Shown: positions 47,501 through 62,500, counted from the stretch's first letter. The stretch: 64,000 bases of DNA from Cafeteria roenbergensis (GCA_008330645.1 VLTN01000008.1:558001-622000), one strand, 5' to 3'. The notes: a model not told the origin generated them from the sequence alone. Program-made: numbers and translations.

Positions 47501-50500
47501 GTCGCGTTGAGCACGCGGAGCGGGGACGAGGGCAGAGGCAGGCCGCGGCGGCTGCGGCCGCCGGCGCCACCCCCGGCGGCGCTGCCGCCGCTGCCGCCAA
47601 GCCCCACGGGCCCGCCACCGGACCCGCCGTCGTCAGAGCCCTGCCCCGCGGGCGCGAAGACACATACGAGACGAGCGCCCAGCGGCCACACGGGCGGCGC
47701 CCACGCGGCGCCGCGGCCGGAGGCCAGGCCGGCGACCAGGTCGTCGGCCAGCGGCGCGGCTGCCCAGCGGCCATCTGCCGGAACACCGGCGTCGCCTGCG
47801 GAGGGCGCGGCGATGCCGATTGCCGCCAGAGCCCTGGCGTGCGCAGCAGAGCCGTGGGCGGCCGCCAGCGCCGCTGCCACGGCGAAGGGCGGCAGAAGCG
47901 CAACGCGGCTGGCGTTGGGCAGAGCCCCATTCAGCGCGCTGCCCGACGGCGCGCCCCACCCGTGGGCAGCAGCCTCCGCCGACAGCACAGCTGAGCGGAC
48001 TCCCGACAGGCCGCCGAGACCAGCAGCGCCGGTGGGGCCGTCCCGCGTCACGCGCCAGCCTGTCGGGCCCGGGAAGGCGCCCGCAAGACGGAGGCCAAGA
48101 GAGAGCCCTCCGGAGGGGCCTGCCCGCTCTGCCGAGGAGGCGGCGGCTGAAGCGCTGCGCTCGCTCGCCGAGGCGCTGGCAGCTGCCGGCGCGCCGACGC
48201 GGAGCGTCACCACCGTGCCGCCGGACGCCGACACGATCCCTGGGGTGGTGCTCGACACCACCACCGGCCCGTAAAAGTGGAAGGACGGCAGAGCCATGGA
48301 CGACGAGCGAGCCAGCGCCTGGGGCAAGTCGCCCGAAGCGAGGTCGCTCCCCCCGTTTGCGGCAGAGCCGTGAGGCGCGATGGCGTGCCCTCCTGGGAAG
48401 AGGAGGCCGCTCGGCCACCCGCACGCCGCCGGAAGGCCCGAAGCCTCGCCCGACGACGTGGTGGCCGCAGACTCGGGAGTGGCCAGCGCAGGGAGGGTGC
48501 CTGCTGCTGCGCCAGCCCAGGCCGCGAGCGCGGCGGGCGACACGCCCGCCCCGCCCCACGGCGCTGCCGGCTCCCAATCCAGGCCGCCGTTCAGGCTGAT
48601 CTGCACCGGCACCACCCCGCCGCGGGTGGCCGACACGCCGGCACGCGCCTCGAACACCCGGGGGACGTCGGCCCGCAGAGCCGGCCCTGCCACTCCGGAG
48701 ACGTCGAGGCCGGACCACTGCGGAACCGCCGCGCCGGGCCCGACGGGCGCCACCGCCGCGGCCCCGCCAAGGCTGCCGCCTTGCAGCGTCGCTGCACCGG
48801 AGGCCCCGGCCGCAGCCGCCGAAGCGTTGGCCAGCGTCGGCTGCGCGCTGGACGCAGGCCAGGCCGCCACCCCCAGCAGCGGCCAGTCGGCCAGCTCGGG
48901 GTCCGCGGCGCGCCGGGCCCCGCCCCGGATCGTGACGGCAAACCGCCGCACAAGCGAAACGGTGCCGGTGGGCGGAGGAAGCGAGGCAGCGTATGCGGAG
49001 TCGGGGGCGGCCACGGCGGCCGCGGCACGCAGCAGCGGCAGAGCCGTTGCGGGGGCAAAGATGCGGCCGCCCCAGCGCAGCACGGCAGAGGCGAGCGAGA
49101 CTCGCGCGTCGGCGAAACGCTCGCCCGATCGCACGGCAGACGCCACGCCGCCCCGCGCCGAGGGGGAGGCCGCTGCAGCCTCAAGGGCCGCCGCGCTGGC
49201 GGGAACGGCCTCCGGCACCGCCGGCTGCGCCAGCGCATACGTGGGCCCAACCTCGCACTGCGCGGCCGAGAGCGACGCTCCGAGCGACGCTGTGTCGGCG
49301 GAGCCGGCAGACTGGGCCGCGACGCGAGAGAGCGGCACGCCCTCCGGCACCAGCAGCGACGGCAGGCGCAGCGGGCCTGCTGGGTCGGTCGCCGCTGCAG
49401 GCGCGAGGGGCCGCTGCCCCAAGGCTCGGCCGAGCGCCGAGAGCAGCCCCTGCCTCGCTGCCTGCGCCGCACGGGCCGCTGCGAGTGTCGCCCGCTGGGT
49501 CTCGTTTGCTGCGGCGCCGAGCGCCGCCAAGCCGGCCAGAGGCGCTGCCATCAGCCCGGCCGCAGCGTCGCCCGAGGCGTCGGCGGGGCCAGGGCGCGGG
49601 GCGAAGGCTGCCGCGTGCACGGCGGGCAGCAGCCTGGCGTCGGCCGCCGGCGTCCCGACGTCGTCCTCCGCCCGGAGCACGGGCAGCGAGGCCACGGCAG
49701 CAGCCAGCTCCGGCGCCGTCACGTTGACCGGCACGACCACGGCTGCGCTCGACCCCGAGCCGGCCGCACCGGCGCCCTCCTCGCCCGCGGCAGCGCCCCA
49801 CGGGCACGCCCTGCCGTCCGGCAGCAGGCGCGCCAGGGCCTCGATGCGCTCCAGCGCGGCGGCGTCCACCCCCATCTCGGCGAGCGCGGCCGCTGCTCCT
49901 TGCAAGGACGCCAGCTGGTCGCGAGCCGACGCGGACGACACGCTGGGCGGGCTGCCGGCGGCGGCAATGCCGTCGCTCCCCGCATCGGCTGCCGCGCTGG
50001 CCGCGAGCAGCGAGCGTCGAAGCAGCCCCGAGCGGTCGTCGACTGGCGACGCCACCAGGTCCGCCAGCGTTGCCCCGCCGCCGGGAAGGGATACGCCGAT
50101 GCGCGCCTCCACCTCGTCGGCAGACAGCGCCCGCAGCTCTGCCAAGGCCGAAGCGTTGACGAGGGGGCAGCGCGCAAAGGCCGGGGCCGCGAGCGAGAGC
50201 CGGAAGCCACCGCCCGACGGCGCCGCCTGCGCCGCCGCGGCCTGGAACGCGGCAGCGACCACTGCAGCCGCAACGGCCTCTGGTGAGGCGGCCTGCGCCG
50301 CTGTGAGCGGGCTGGCCTCGCGCAGCAGAGCCACGGGATCGCGAAGCGACACCGCCAGCTCCAGCACCTGCACCTCGGGCGCTGCAGGCACGGGCGGCAC
50401 CGGGCACTCCACACCGTCGGCCCGCACTGCCGTGGCGGCCACTGCCGCCGTCCCAAACCTGCAGAGCACGCGGGGCGCCGTGGGGCCCGCTGCCAGGCTG

Positions 50501-53500
50501 GCAGACACCACCGCATCGTCGACGCGCGCTGCAACGTCCAGCGGAGCCGCTCCCGCGTCCGGCGAGGCGGGCGCCGCCGCCGGCCCCATGCCAGACACCA
50601 GCAGCGGCCGCGTGAAGGAGAAGCGCGGCGCCGCATCGTCCGGGCCGCGGGGCAGCCAGTCCGCTCCGCCGTTGAGGGACACGTGCACAGGAACCGCGAA
50701 ACCGCCCGCCCCGCCCGTCGGCGCACGGGGAGCGCCGAGGGACTCGGACGCCGCGCCGCCGACTGAGACCGCAACAGCGGCGGCCGGGGGCGCTTCGCAC
50801 GCCACAGCCAGCGCGGAGGGCCCGAGGGCCTCCAGCTCGCCCCACAGCCGCCGCGCCTCCTGGCCGGGCACTCCCGCCCCTGCGAGAGATGCTGCAAGGG
50901 CGGCTGCTGCGTCGGCGGCGGAGAGCGCGAGGCCGGGCCGGAGGACGCCGAGGCGGCCCCCGAAGCGGCACTGCACGGGCCGCGGCGCGATGACTCCCGA
51001 GCTGCCTGCGTTCGGCGCAGCCCACTGCAGCGCCAGCCCCGAGGCCGTGTCGTTGTAGCGTGCGGGCTGCGTCGCCAGGTCCACCCCCAGCGCGGCCAGG
51101 TCGGCGGCCGCGGCGCGGCTGGCATCCGCCACGCCGGCGGAGGTCACGGACCCGAGCGATGGGCCAGTCACGAACACGGCGCTGCCGCCCGCGGCGGGCC
51201 CGTGCCGCGGCGTCAGGCGCGCCAGCGCCCCGCCAGCCTGCGCCGACGGCGCGGCGTCGAACGTGAAGCTTGCGCGCAGGCCCGGCGACGTCCAAGACTG
51301 ACCGAAATCGAGAGACACCGACACGGCGGCGTCGAGCGCACCGGCCTCGGCCTCGGCCTCGGCCTCTTGGCCCCGTGCGGAGCCCCCGCTGGCAGAAGCA
51401 CCGCCCACGCGGGGCGCGGAGGCCTGTGCGCGCGGGGGCGACACGCACTCCACCGTGTCCCGGCCGACGGCAACGGCCGGGGCTGCGGTGGCGTTGCCGA
51501 ACCTGCAGAGCACGGCGACCTGCCCGGCCGCCCAGCCTTGCAGAGGCAGCCGGCCGCGGTCGGAGGCCGCGGAGGACGACGCCGCCACCAGGGCGTCGAG
51601 CACGCTCGTCTCCGAACCGGCAGACACCGACACAGCCGCCGCTGAGCCGCTGACGGGCAAGGTCGCCGCTCGGAGGGACAGCGCCCACGACCGCAGGTCC
51701 GGCAGCCACGCGAGTCCGAGCGACGCGGCGTCCCTCAGAATCGCAGAGGCGTTGGCCGCAGCAGCATCCAGGGCCGCCCCCGTGGGGATTTGCCCCAGCG
51801 CCAGCTCCAGCGGCTCCAACACGTCAGCCGCAGCGGAGCCGCCCAGCAGAGCGCCCGAGTCGGCCAGCTCTGCCCCCGGGCTGCCAGCCACTGCCGCCAG
51901 CCCGAGCCGCTCCCTGAGGGCGAGCAGCCTGAGGCGGAGCTGGTCCAGCGCCGCCCTGGGCGGCCGCGCGCCTGGAACGGCGCCAGACGACGCAGACAAC
52001 CGGTCAGCCCTGACGCCCCGCACGCGGACCACGACGACGGTGCCGCCGGACGCGGAGCCGCTCGCAGGGACGACGTCCTCCACCATGGTGGGCGGCGAAA
52101 CCGCGACTACGGGCGCCGCAGACGCGAACGCCGGCTCAGAGGCGACGGCGGCGCGCGCGGCGCAGGCCCGCCCCTCAGCGCCGAGGGTCAGAGCGACGCC
52201 GGCCCCAGCGGCCGCCTGCGCAGACTGCGGAGGCGGCAGCGCCAGCAGCAGTGACGGCGAAACGACGGCCGGCCCGCGGGCAGCTCGGAGCCAGCTTGCG
52301 AGCACGGCGTCCGCGTCGCTCACGCCGGACGCCGACAGCGGCGCTGAGGCCGCTGCAGGATCGCGCGATCGAGCCGGAAGGCCCCTCGCCGGCTGCTGGC
52401 CGTCCAGGCCCAACACCACGGGCGCCCACGCTGGCCAGCGCACCTCCCACTCCGGGAAGAGGCCGGACCGCGCGTCGAACCCGACGCCCTCGCTGCCGGA
52501 GGCGGAGCGTGCGGGCAGGGCCACCAGATCAAGGGCCCGCGGAAGCGAGCTGCTGCCGCCGCCGCCACCAGCTGCTCCGCCGAGGAGAGACCCAGCCCGC
52601 GACTGCGCCGCCGTGACGGCGGCGGGCGCCTCCAGCTCGAAGGACCACGCTGCCCCACGCAGGGCCGCGTGGCGGAACAGCGGCGCGGGCACGAACCGCT
52701 CTCCGGCGGGGGGCACCGTGATCGCCGCCGCCGCGGGCACGTCGGCGTCCAGCCAGTCGCCCAGCGAGGCGCCGCCTGGCAGGTCGGTCGACGGCAGAGC
52801 TGCCCATACGCCCGACCCCAGCGCCGCCAAGGACGACGCGGCACCGGCGCGGGCACCAGCGGCCCAAGCAGGCAACGCTGAGGCCCCGGCAGGCGAGAAC
52901 CAGTCGGATGCCGCAGAGTGCGCGAGCGTCTGCTCGAGCGACGCAGTGGTCGTTGCCCCAGAGTCTCCCGTGTCAGCCGACCCCGGCAGTGCCGCCGCGC
53001 GGCGAGCGAACGCTCTCCCTGCCCTGGCAGCGCCTGCAGCTGCGTGCGCCGCGTCCCAGCTTCCCAGCGCGGTGCCGAGCGCGTCGGCACGGACCACCGC
53101 CACGCTCTCTGCTGCGGCGGCGTCCAGCAGGCGGGCCAGCCCCGGCAGCGCCGAAGCGGCGACGTCCTGCCTGTCGACCGACGAGGGCCACACCACACCG
53201 AGCAGCTGCGAAGCGAGCGCGACATCAGGCAGCGCCGCGCGAGCGGCCGCAGCCACGCCCGCCTGCGCCGCTCCGACCTGGCGAAGCAGGTTGAGGGCCG
53301 CTGTGAGCGCGGCTGCGGCGTCAGCGCCGGACGCGTTCAGCGGGAGCGGGGGGAGCAGAGCCATGGCAGAGGCGTTTCCTGCAAGCGACGCCGGAGCGAT
53401 GACCACGCTCGCCTCGTCGGCAGCCTGGGCCGAGAACGTGCCGTCAGCGACCGCCGACACGAGCGCCGAGCCTGCCACGGCGCCGGCGGCCACAGGGGCC

Positions 53501-56500
53501 AGCGGCAGGGCGCACGGGGCATCGTCAGCTGACGCGAAGGACCGGTCGGCCGACGCCTGCACAAGCGGCAGGGTGAGGTCTGCGCGGCAGCCGACGCCCG
53601 AGGTGTCCAAGGACGCCCCAAGCAGCGTGGCGTTGCCCGCCGTGACGGGCCACTGCACCAGGAACGACGCCAGCTCCACGGCAAGCGCAGCCTCCCCGCC
53701 GTCGCAGCCCTCGCCCCACACGGAGGAGCCGGCGGCGCCGCCACGGGGGGCGCAAGCCCATCCCAGGGCGCTGGCCCCCAGCGGCACGGAGGCAGCAGCC
53801 TCTGCGGCAGTGAAGCCGGCGAGCCGGCCTACCAGCGCCGCCTCAGCCGCCAGTGTCCACGGCAGTCCGCCCCCGGTCACGCCGTCGCCAGCCAACACCA
53901 CGGCAGCCGGCCCTAGGCCCGCGAACGGGTCCGCGGCAGGGCTCCGCGCCGAGCAGGCCTCGACGTCCGAGCGGTGCGCGCCCAGGTGGGACCCCGAGGA
54001 CGCAAAGCCGCGGCCTGGCCCGCGCGAGAGGACGGCGCCGAAGGACGCGGCGGCGCTCTGCGGAGCCGGGACCACCACCACGCCGCGGAGCGAGGTGGCG
54101 GCTTCGATCGCGTCCCGCAGGCCGGCCGCGCCGCGCTCCACTCGCCAGGCGACAGGCACCTCCACGGCGCCGGCTCCGGCCGCGGAAGCCTGGGCTCTGC
54201 GCGCGCGCTCGGCGGCCAGCAGCGACGAGGCGTTCAGCCCCGCAGCTCCAGGCGCCCCGCTGGCTGCATCTGCTGACAGCGACAGCAGCGGCTCTGCCAG
54301 GCTCAGCGCCAGCGCGGCAGCTGGCAGACGCACGGAGAAGCGCACCTCGCCCGCGGCGCCGCGGCAGCCGTGGCGGAGCAGGGGGGCAGTCGCAGCGGCA
54401 CCAGCGGCGACGACGGGCTCGGCGCCCTGCCAGGCCGCAGCGAGCTGCGACGTCGACGCGTCGCCCCCGGGGCCTCTGCCGTCCAGCAGCGGCTCCTCCA
54501 GGTGGGGTGCAACGAGTGCGAGCTGCGCGGAGGCGTTGCCGCGGGGGTGGCACGCGCCCGTGAGCGCAACGTCCCACCAGCGCCCCGTCACGGCCACTCC
54601 AGAGGCCGGGGCGCCAGATCCGGCGCCGCTGAGGTCAGTGGCGGGCGTGGCCTGGCCGCGCCTCACCGACGGAGCCCGCAGGCCAAGGGCGCCAAACGCC
54701 TCGGACAGCAGCCGGCCGACGTCTGCAGCGGAGCTGTCCACTGGCCACGCAGCAAGCAGCTCGCCGGCAGGAGTGATGCTCCACCCCTTTCCGGACCGCG
54801 CCGACGCAGCGCTGCCTGCTGCAGCGCCTGCCACCGAGCCCGCCTCGGACCCGGCAAAGCCGCAGCTGTCGTCGCCGCTGGCGCCGGCCCCACGGCGGAG
54901 CCCTGGCGGGACCATTGCCCAGCGCAGCAGCACCGCGCTCCGGGGCACCCAGCCCCCCGCTGAGGCCACAGCGACGGCCGAGGAGAGCGAGGAGCCGCTG
55001 TCCACGTCCTCGGCCGTGAGGGTGAGGAGCTCTGCCGGCAGAGGCCAGCCTTGCTGCAGCGCGGACCGCTCGGTCATGCCTGCCGGCGGCGGGAGCAAGG
55101 CAAGCCGCCACGCCGAGCCGTCGGCGGTCGCGAGGGCGGCGTCGGTGCTCAGGCCGGGCGCCCCTGCGGCCAGCAGCAGACCCGTGCTGGCGTTGGCTCG
55201 GGCGGCGTGGAGCTGCCCGACCAAATCGCGAAGGGCGGCGGCGAGGGCTCCGGCGGGCGCGTCGTGGGACAGCGGCTGCGACTCCGCGCGGTGAAGGGCC
55301 GACGACGAGGCGGCTTGGAAGGACCCATTGATCGCCGGATCCGGCGTCGTGAGCGGGGCCGGCCGCAGCGGGGCCTCCAGCACGAGCCTGAAGCGGCCGG
55401 AAGCCGGCGGCAGCAGCCTCCACACCCGGGGCGACGACGCCGGCAGCGACACGGCCACGCGTCGAGCCTCGCCCGAGGGCACCGGCAACGCCACTTCGAG
55501 CCTTTGCGACGCCGCCATGGCCGGTGGGGCGTCGCCGCGCTCGCTGCAGCCCGCCTCCTTCAGCGCGGCAGCGCGGAGCGAGGCGCCCGTTGGCCCCGCC
55601 TGAGGCGCGGGCTCCGGCCCGGCCCCGCAGCTGTGGGTGCCGTTGCCGCCGCTCGCCAGGACGGAGAGCGACGCGTCCCACCTGCCAAGCGCCTCCTCGT
55701 CCAGGGCGGCCTCGCACCGGGCGCTGTGGAGCGAGGGGAGGGAGAGAGACACCCTCGCCCACGGAAGGGTCGCTGCTGCGCCGCTGGTGCTGCCTGCCGT
55801 CGCTGCATCGGAGAGGGCCCCGGAAGCGAGCGACGCTTCGCGATCGGATGTTTCCGACGGCGGCTCCACAACAGGCACTGCCTCGATGACAGGGACGGCG
55901 GCTCGCGGCTGCGTGAGATGCAGCACGTGCAGCAGCCGCCGGCACACCGCCGCAGTGCCCACGCTGGCTGCTGCCACGGCTCCGGGCAAGCGGGACGAGA
56001 CGTCGACCACCCGCACAGCGCCCACCAGCGGCAGCGACCGCAGCGCGGCCCTCACCTCCTCGGCAGACGCGCCGCAGTGAAGGGCCGCCGTGGTGGCCCA
56101 CGCGGCGCCAGCTCCGGCCGGCCCGGCCTCGGGGGCCGCCGGGGCCGCGGAGGCCGCCGCTGACGCTGACGCTGACGCTGACTCTGGCGCAACCACGCGG
56201 AAGGCAAACCGGCGGGAACCAGCCAGCTGCGGGTCGCAGGGGCAGGCCAGCTCGACCGAGTGGCGGGCGGGGTCCAGAGCCGGCAGAGCCCGCAGCGTCA
56301 CTCGGAGGGACCCGACAGTGCCCGGGGCGCGTTCCGTCGACAGCGGGGAGGAGGGCAAGCCGCAGACGAACTCCGCAGCGGCGGCAGAGCCGGAGGACGC
56401 GTTGCCCCAGGCGAGGTTTCGGGCGCGGGACACGGGCGCAAGGGTGGTCGTCAGCGAAGCCTCGGTGGCCCCAGCGAGGCGAGACCCGCCACGCAGCCGA

Positions 56501-59500
56501 GGCCAGCGCGGAGCGGCCGCCGCCAGGGGCCCACCAGCGGCGCAGCGCGCGAGAGACAGGTCTCCGGGCGCGGGGAGCGCCATGGCCGGCGCCGCAGCCG
56601 CGCCCGGGTCTGCGCCCTCTCTTGCACGGGCCGAGGCGCCGACGAGGCGCGCAACAATGGTTCGGCCCAGCTGGTCGCAGCCCGCATCGTCCTCCTCGCC
56701 GTCGGCGCCGCAGCTGCGCACGGCTGGCAGGGCCGGGACGCCGGAGCCCTCAACGGCCACGACGGGGAGGAATGCGAAGCTTTCGCCCGCAGACCAGCTC
56801 TGCCCCGCATCGGTGCTGACTCGAAGCAGCGACTGTGCGGGCCCGGCCGAGGCCGGTGCGGCGGCAGACGCCAGGTCCGCGGCCGGAGGCGAGACGCAGA
56901 GCACGACGCCGCCTGCAGCGGCCACGCCCGGCCTCTCAACGGACCCACCGCCAGCAGAGGCATCCCACCGGCAGCGCACCGCGTCGACGGCCTCGGCCGC
57001 CAGCAGCGGCGCCCCGTCGTCCGGCGCGGCCGGAAGCGAGGGGCGCACCACCAAGACAGCCGTGCCGCCCGAGGCCGGCCCAGCGCGTGGCTGCAGGCCA
57101 GCCCCTTCCGCGGCAGAGCTCGCGCGGCAGTCACTGGCAGCAGCCAGCCAGGCAGCGCCGGACGCTGCCGCGGGTGCCGCCGCAGCTGCAGCCTCCTCGG
57201 GCGAGGCGCCGGAGCGGTGCAGCCACACCACCAGGCGGCGCGGCTCCGCCCCGCAGGGCGGCACCACTGCCGCGGGGACAGGGCACACCACACTCGTCTG
57301 CGCGTCAAAGGCTCCGGAGGCGTTGGCGGCAGCGCCGGCCGCGGGGACCGCAACGGTCGCCCCGGACACCACGCCGGTGCCCGCGAGCGACGTCGCGACA
57401 GGTGCGAAGGCGCACACGAGCTGCGGCGAGCGAGGCGGCAGCCCCGTCACGCTCACCGTGACTGTCGGGAGGCTGCCGCTGCTGCCGCTGCTGGCTGCCA
57501 GCCTGGCCACTGCGAGCCGCGGGCGCACGCTCTGCACCACGGGCCAGGCCATGGGCCAGAAGGCAGCTCGAGCAAGGGCCATGGCAGGCACGGCCGCGCC
57601 CGTCCGCTGGCCGACGAGCTGGCGCGGGTCGGAGGTCAGCCGCACCTGGCAGCAGGCGGCGTCGGTCGCAGCCCCGGCCTCGGCAACCGTGCTCGTGCTG
57701 GCGACGGGTCCGCCCCAGACGCCGTCGGTGTTGACCTCGAAGGCGGGGGGGAAGGGCCCAAGCCACTCCCGCCACGGCGAGGAGGCGCCTGGCGCCGCTG
57801 CGAGGCCTGTGGCCGCGGGGGCGAGGAGCACCCTCCACACGCGGGCCACAGCGGTGTCGCGGCGCTCGACGGTGGCGGTCACGCTGCCTTGGGCGGGCGG
57901 CCGGCTCATGGGCGGGAGCGCGTTGAGCGCGGCCTCCACAGCCGCCGCCGTCGCGTTGACCGACAGCGGGCTGGTCCAGGCCACCGAGTCGGTTCCTGCG
58001 GCGCGCACTCCGACCCGCCAGGAGCCCCCGACCGGCGCTGCAAGGTCGCGAAGCATGCTGACACGCACCGAGGGCGCCGCCCCCTGCAGCCCCGTTGCGA
58101 CGCCCTCTGGCGCAGTGCGCAGCAGCGACGCCGCGGCAGAGCTGGGCGCAACCTCCACCAAGAACACGCGAGCACCGTTCGGAGACGCCTCTGCCGTCAG
58201 CTCCACGGCAGACGCGCCTCCCGCGTCAGGCATCCCGGCAGAGCCAGCAGCGGCCTGCACAAGCTGGTCAACGGCCGAAGCAACAGCCGACGCCGGCGCA
58301 GACGCGGGGATTGGCGCGGAAACGTTGGCGCCCAGCCGCAGCGACCAAACGCCCCCGAGGCGCCCGCCCGCCGCGGTGGCCCGGGACGACACGTTAGCAG
58401 CCCCGCCGACGGCCGCGTCGACGGAAAAGAGCCCCGCCGCGACGGTCAGCTCCTCGGCAGGGAAGGCCGGCACGGCCGTGGGCGCCCCCGCGCTGGCCGC
58501 GTCGGGCGCCTCCAGCCGTGCCACGAGCAGCGAGATCCCGCTGCGCCCGTCGCCGGCGTCGGATACCACAACGTGCCCCGCCGCCTGCAGCTGCACCATC
58601 GCGAGCCGGACGCTCTCCAGCAGCCCCGCCGACGCGGCGCCGCCATCAAAGTCAGCCTGAGGAATGGTCACGGACGCCGTGGCGCCTCCCAGCGCGAGCA
58701 CCACGTCGCCGGTGGCGCCCGCAGACTGGCCCGCTTGCACGCGCGAAACCGCCGCCACCGTGCCTGCGCTGCCTTGCAGCACGAGGCCGGAGGCGTCGGC
58801 CGAAAGCAGCGGAAGCGCCCCCGCGTTGTGCGTGAACGCGACGGTCCAGGGCCCGCCAGGCCCGTTGGTCGGGCTGTCTCGGGCGGCCGACACGGCATCC
58901 GAGCCGGACGGCGACTGCGAGTCCCGGCCCGAGACAGCGTCGCCGGCACGCCTGGCGGCGAGCTGGCGGAAACGAGCGGCGCCGTCGGCCGGCGCAGCGC
59001 TCGTCACGGTCACCGGCCCCAGCGTCGGCAGCAGCTCGAGCGCCGCAGCGACGTCTTCGGAGGAGGCGTTGGCCGGGATGGGGTCGGTCACTGCGCCGCG
59101 GAACTCGAGGACGAACGTGCCGCCGAGGACGTCGCTCGAGGGCGTCAGGGAGACGAGCTGCTGCTCCGTCCTTGCGGCCGGAAGTGGCAGCGTGCATGCG
59201 ACTGACAGCAGCGTCACGGCCGGGCCGGGGGCTCCGCTCGCGTTGGCAGATGGCGAGACCTCGATCCTGAGCAGCGCGGGGCGGGGCGCCGGCACGGCCA
59301 GCGCCAGCGTTCTCACCGGCGCGAACGGCCACAGCGCCTCGACGGCCTGGTGCCGGACAGGAGGGCGCACCAGCCCCCGCAGCCCGGGCCGTGCCAGGGG
59401 CAGCGACGGCGGCACGGACTGGCACTCGGCCCAGTCGCCGTCGGCGCCCACGGCTGCGGGCACCACCGCGGCCGAGGGGCCTTCCCCGAACACGCAGCTG

Positions 59501-62500
59501 AAGAGGCCAGCAGCGCCGCGCACGGCGGCCGGCAGCGGGTGTCCCAGCACGGGCACGCGCAGCACGCCCGAGAGTGCCGCGACGGAGCTGCGAGCCGGCA
59601 CGCCCTGCGCTGCGACCAGCGCTGGCTGGGCCAGCTCTGCCGCGGCAGCCTGCTCCTGCGCCGACGCAGCGTCGATGAGCAGCAGGCGCGGGGCGGCGCT
59701 GGACTGCACCGGGTGGGCGCTGGCGCCCCTGTCGCGCGAGAGCCGCACCTCCACGGCGCACCCGTCGCCGGCAGGGGCGGAGCAAAGCACGGCCGCCTGG
59801 GCTGGCGTGGGCACCGGGCAGCGGACCACGTGGCGCCAAGCGACGCCGTCGGCTGCTTCCGCAAGCGCAGTTGCCGAGGGTGGGGCGGAGGAGGCGGCAA
59901 GGGAGGCGCCGAGCAGGGACGGGGCGAGGAGGGAGCCCAGGGCGGGCACCACTGCGGAGCCGGCCGCTGACGAGAAGACGCACCATGCAGGGCCGACGCC
60001 TGGCCCGAGCGCAGGCGGTTCGGCCGTCGAGGCCACGGGCGCGGGGACGGCCCCGGCGTCCACGTCCACAACCGCGCCGCTGCCGGCCTCGGCCAGCGGA
60101 ACGACCACCGGGAACACCGCCGCGGCCTCGAGCCGCGGCTCGATCGTCAGCGGCTCGGGCGACACGGCCAGCAATCGCGACTGGCCGGCGGCCCCACCGC
60201 ACGGCGACTTCCCAGCGCCGGCGGGGCCGGCCGTGTCCAGAGCCGCCACGGCGCACACGTGCGACGGGGCTTCGACGACGCTCACGCTCACTGCCAGAGC
60301 GGCCGATTCCCACGCCGAGGGCGGGTGAGTCGCCGCCGGCTTGGCTGCCTGGCGCGACGCGACGTCGAGCCTTGATGGGGCGTCGCAGCGAAGCTGGCCT
60401 GGCGCCACCGCCACGGCGGGCGACGCCCACACCCCGCCGAACACGCAGAACAGCTCGTTGGTCTGGCCCGAGGCCAGCAGCCGGCTCCCGCTGCCGTTGG
60501 CCGACTCCACAGCGCTGACCAGCACGGTCTCGCGAACGCCTTCGATCAGGTCCGCCGGCACAGTTGCCGGCGCCACCGACGCCGCAAGCACGCTCCGCGG
60601 GGCCACGGTGACCGCGAGGGAGTCGGCCGAGAAGTCCGCGCCGCCGTTGAACGAGGCCGACACCATCACGACGCCTGGCGCCAGAGGCAGCAGGGACGCG
60701 GAGGGCCCGCCGGTGCCATTGCCCAGCGGCATCGGGCAGAGCAGCGTGGCCTCGACGCGACCAGCGCCGGCGCCAGCGCCAGCGCCAGCGCCAGAGCCAG
60801 CGCCGGCGCCAGCGCCAGGGAGCTCTGCCGACTGCACGGCGCCGCGCACCAAGACGGCAGCTGCGGCCGCCGCGCTCGGCGCCAGACGGCAGAAGGCTGC
60901 GTCGGCCGCCAGCTGGTCGGCCCGCGCTCGCACGCGCAGCCGGAGCCAGACCGCCGAGTCGCCGGGCGAGTCGGGCGGAGGCAGTGGCACCGTCTGCGGC
61001 GCCACTGCAAGCATCTCCACGGGTGCATCGACGAGGACCACGCCCACCCGAGAGCGCATCCCGGTGAGCCGGCGGTGCTCCGCTTCGGAGGCACGTGCTG
61101 GCATGGAGCCAGGCGAGCCTGCGCCGACGTACGGACCCGCGGCGACGGCAACGTGCCACTCGCATGCTTTCCCGGCGCTCGCCGCAGCGGAGCACGGGCC
61201 CGCGGGCGCAACGGAGTCCGCTGCCGGCAGGGCGCAACGCACTTCACGGCGGGCAGGCCCGTCGGTCACGGTTGCGAGTGCCGTCGCCAGAGCACCGTCG
61301 GCGGCCGCTGTGCCAGGCGCGGCCAGTCGAAGGAGGCAGACGACGTCGCTGTCGGGCACCGGGGCCTGCGGCAGCCGCGAGTCGAGGCGCAACGTCAGCT
61401 GCGACACCCCGCTGACGGGGCCCCTGTGGGGGCTCCAAGACGCCACCCCGGGCACCGGGACGGCCACAAGATCCACCGCGTCCTGCAGCAGGGCTGAAAC
61501 CGCCACCGCCAGCGACCCGTCCCCACGGCCGGGCACGGCTCGCAAGCCCGAGCCGGCTCCCGCCAGACCGCTTCCGTCCAGCAGCATGCGCGAGTCGGCC
61601 ACCACCAGAACCAGCCGGGCCGAGGAAGCCGGAGGCAGCGGCTCGGGGAGAAGCCTCGAGAGCGGCGGAGACAGGCACTCCAGCGTCGAGTCGGACCCCG
61701 CCTCCGCGTCCACCGCCACGGCAGCGAGAAGGCGGCGGTCCCGCGAGGCGCCGGCGGGGTCCGACGGGCCAGCCGTGGCGCTGCGCTCGGGCAGCGGCGT
61801 CGGCAGGTCGGCTTCCAGCGCGAAGACGCACTTGGCCGCGCTCCCACGATCAAACCCGGAGGCGGACGCCGCTGAACGGGGCAACCCGGCCACGCCGGGG
61901 GCGAAACCGCGGCCAGCCAAGAACACCCTCGTGCCTCCAGCGGCGTCCAGCACGCGCGGCCACGCCCCCAGCAGCACCGGCCGCGGCAGCGGCACCACCG
62001 CCACCCCGTCGCCGCCGCTGAACGACGCTCCGCCGTCCACGCTCACGTACACGGGCACGCCGCCCGCCGCCCCAGGCAGCGCGGCCGCAAGAGCGGGGGT
62101 CGAGCACGTCACCACGGTTTCGCCCGTCGCGGTCGAGGCGCCGTCCCCCGCGGCCACCACGGCGCCCAGGGCGGGGCGGGCCGAGCCGCCGAAGCGGCAG
62201 AGCACCGGAGCGCCCACGGGCAGACGGACGCCGCGCATCGTCACGCGCACAGCGGTGCCTCCGAGCGGGTCCACCACCGTCGGAACAGCGCGGAGCAACT
62301 CCGGCGACGCCAGCACCTGAACGGCCAGGCGCGCCAGCGACCAGTGCCTGCCCGCTGTGAGGCTGACCTGCACCGCGGCGCGGGCGCCGAGAGGCAGCGG
62401 CGGCATGCGAGCCACCACCGCCTGGCCCTTGGCCGACACGACGCTGGCACGCCGGACGACGTCGCTCCCAACGACGGTCACCCCCACGGCGAGGGCCGCG

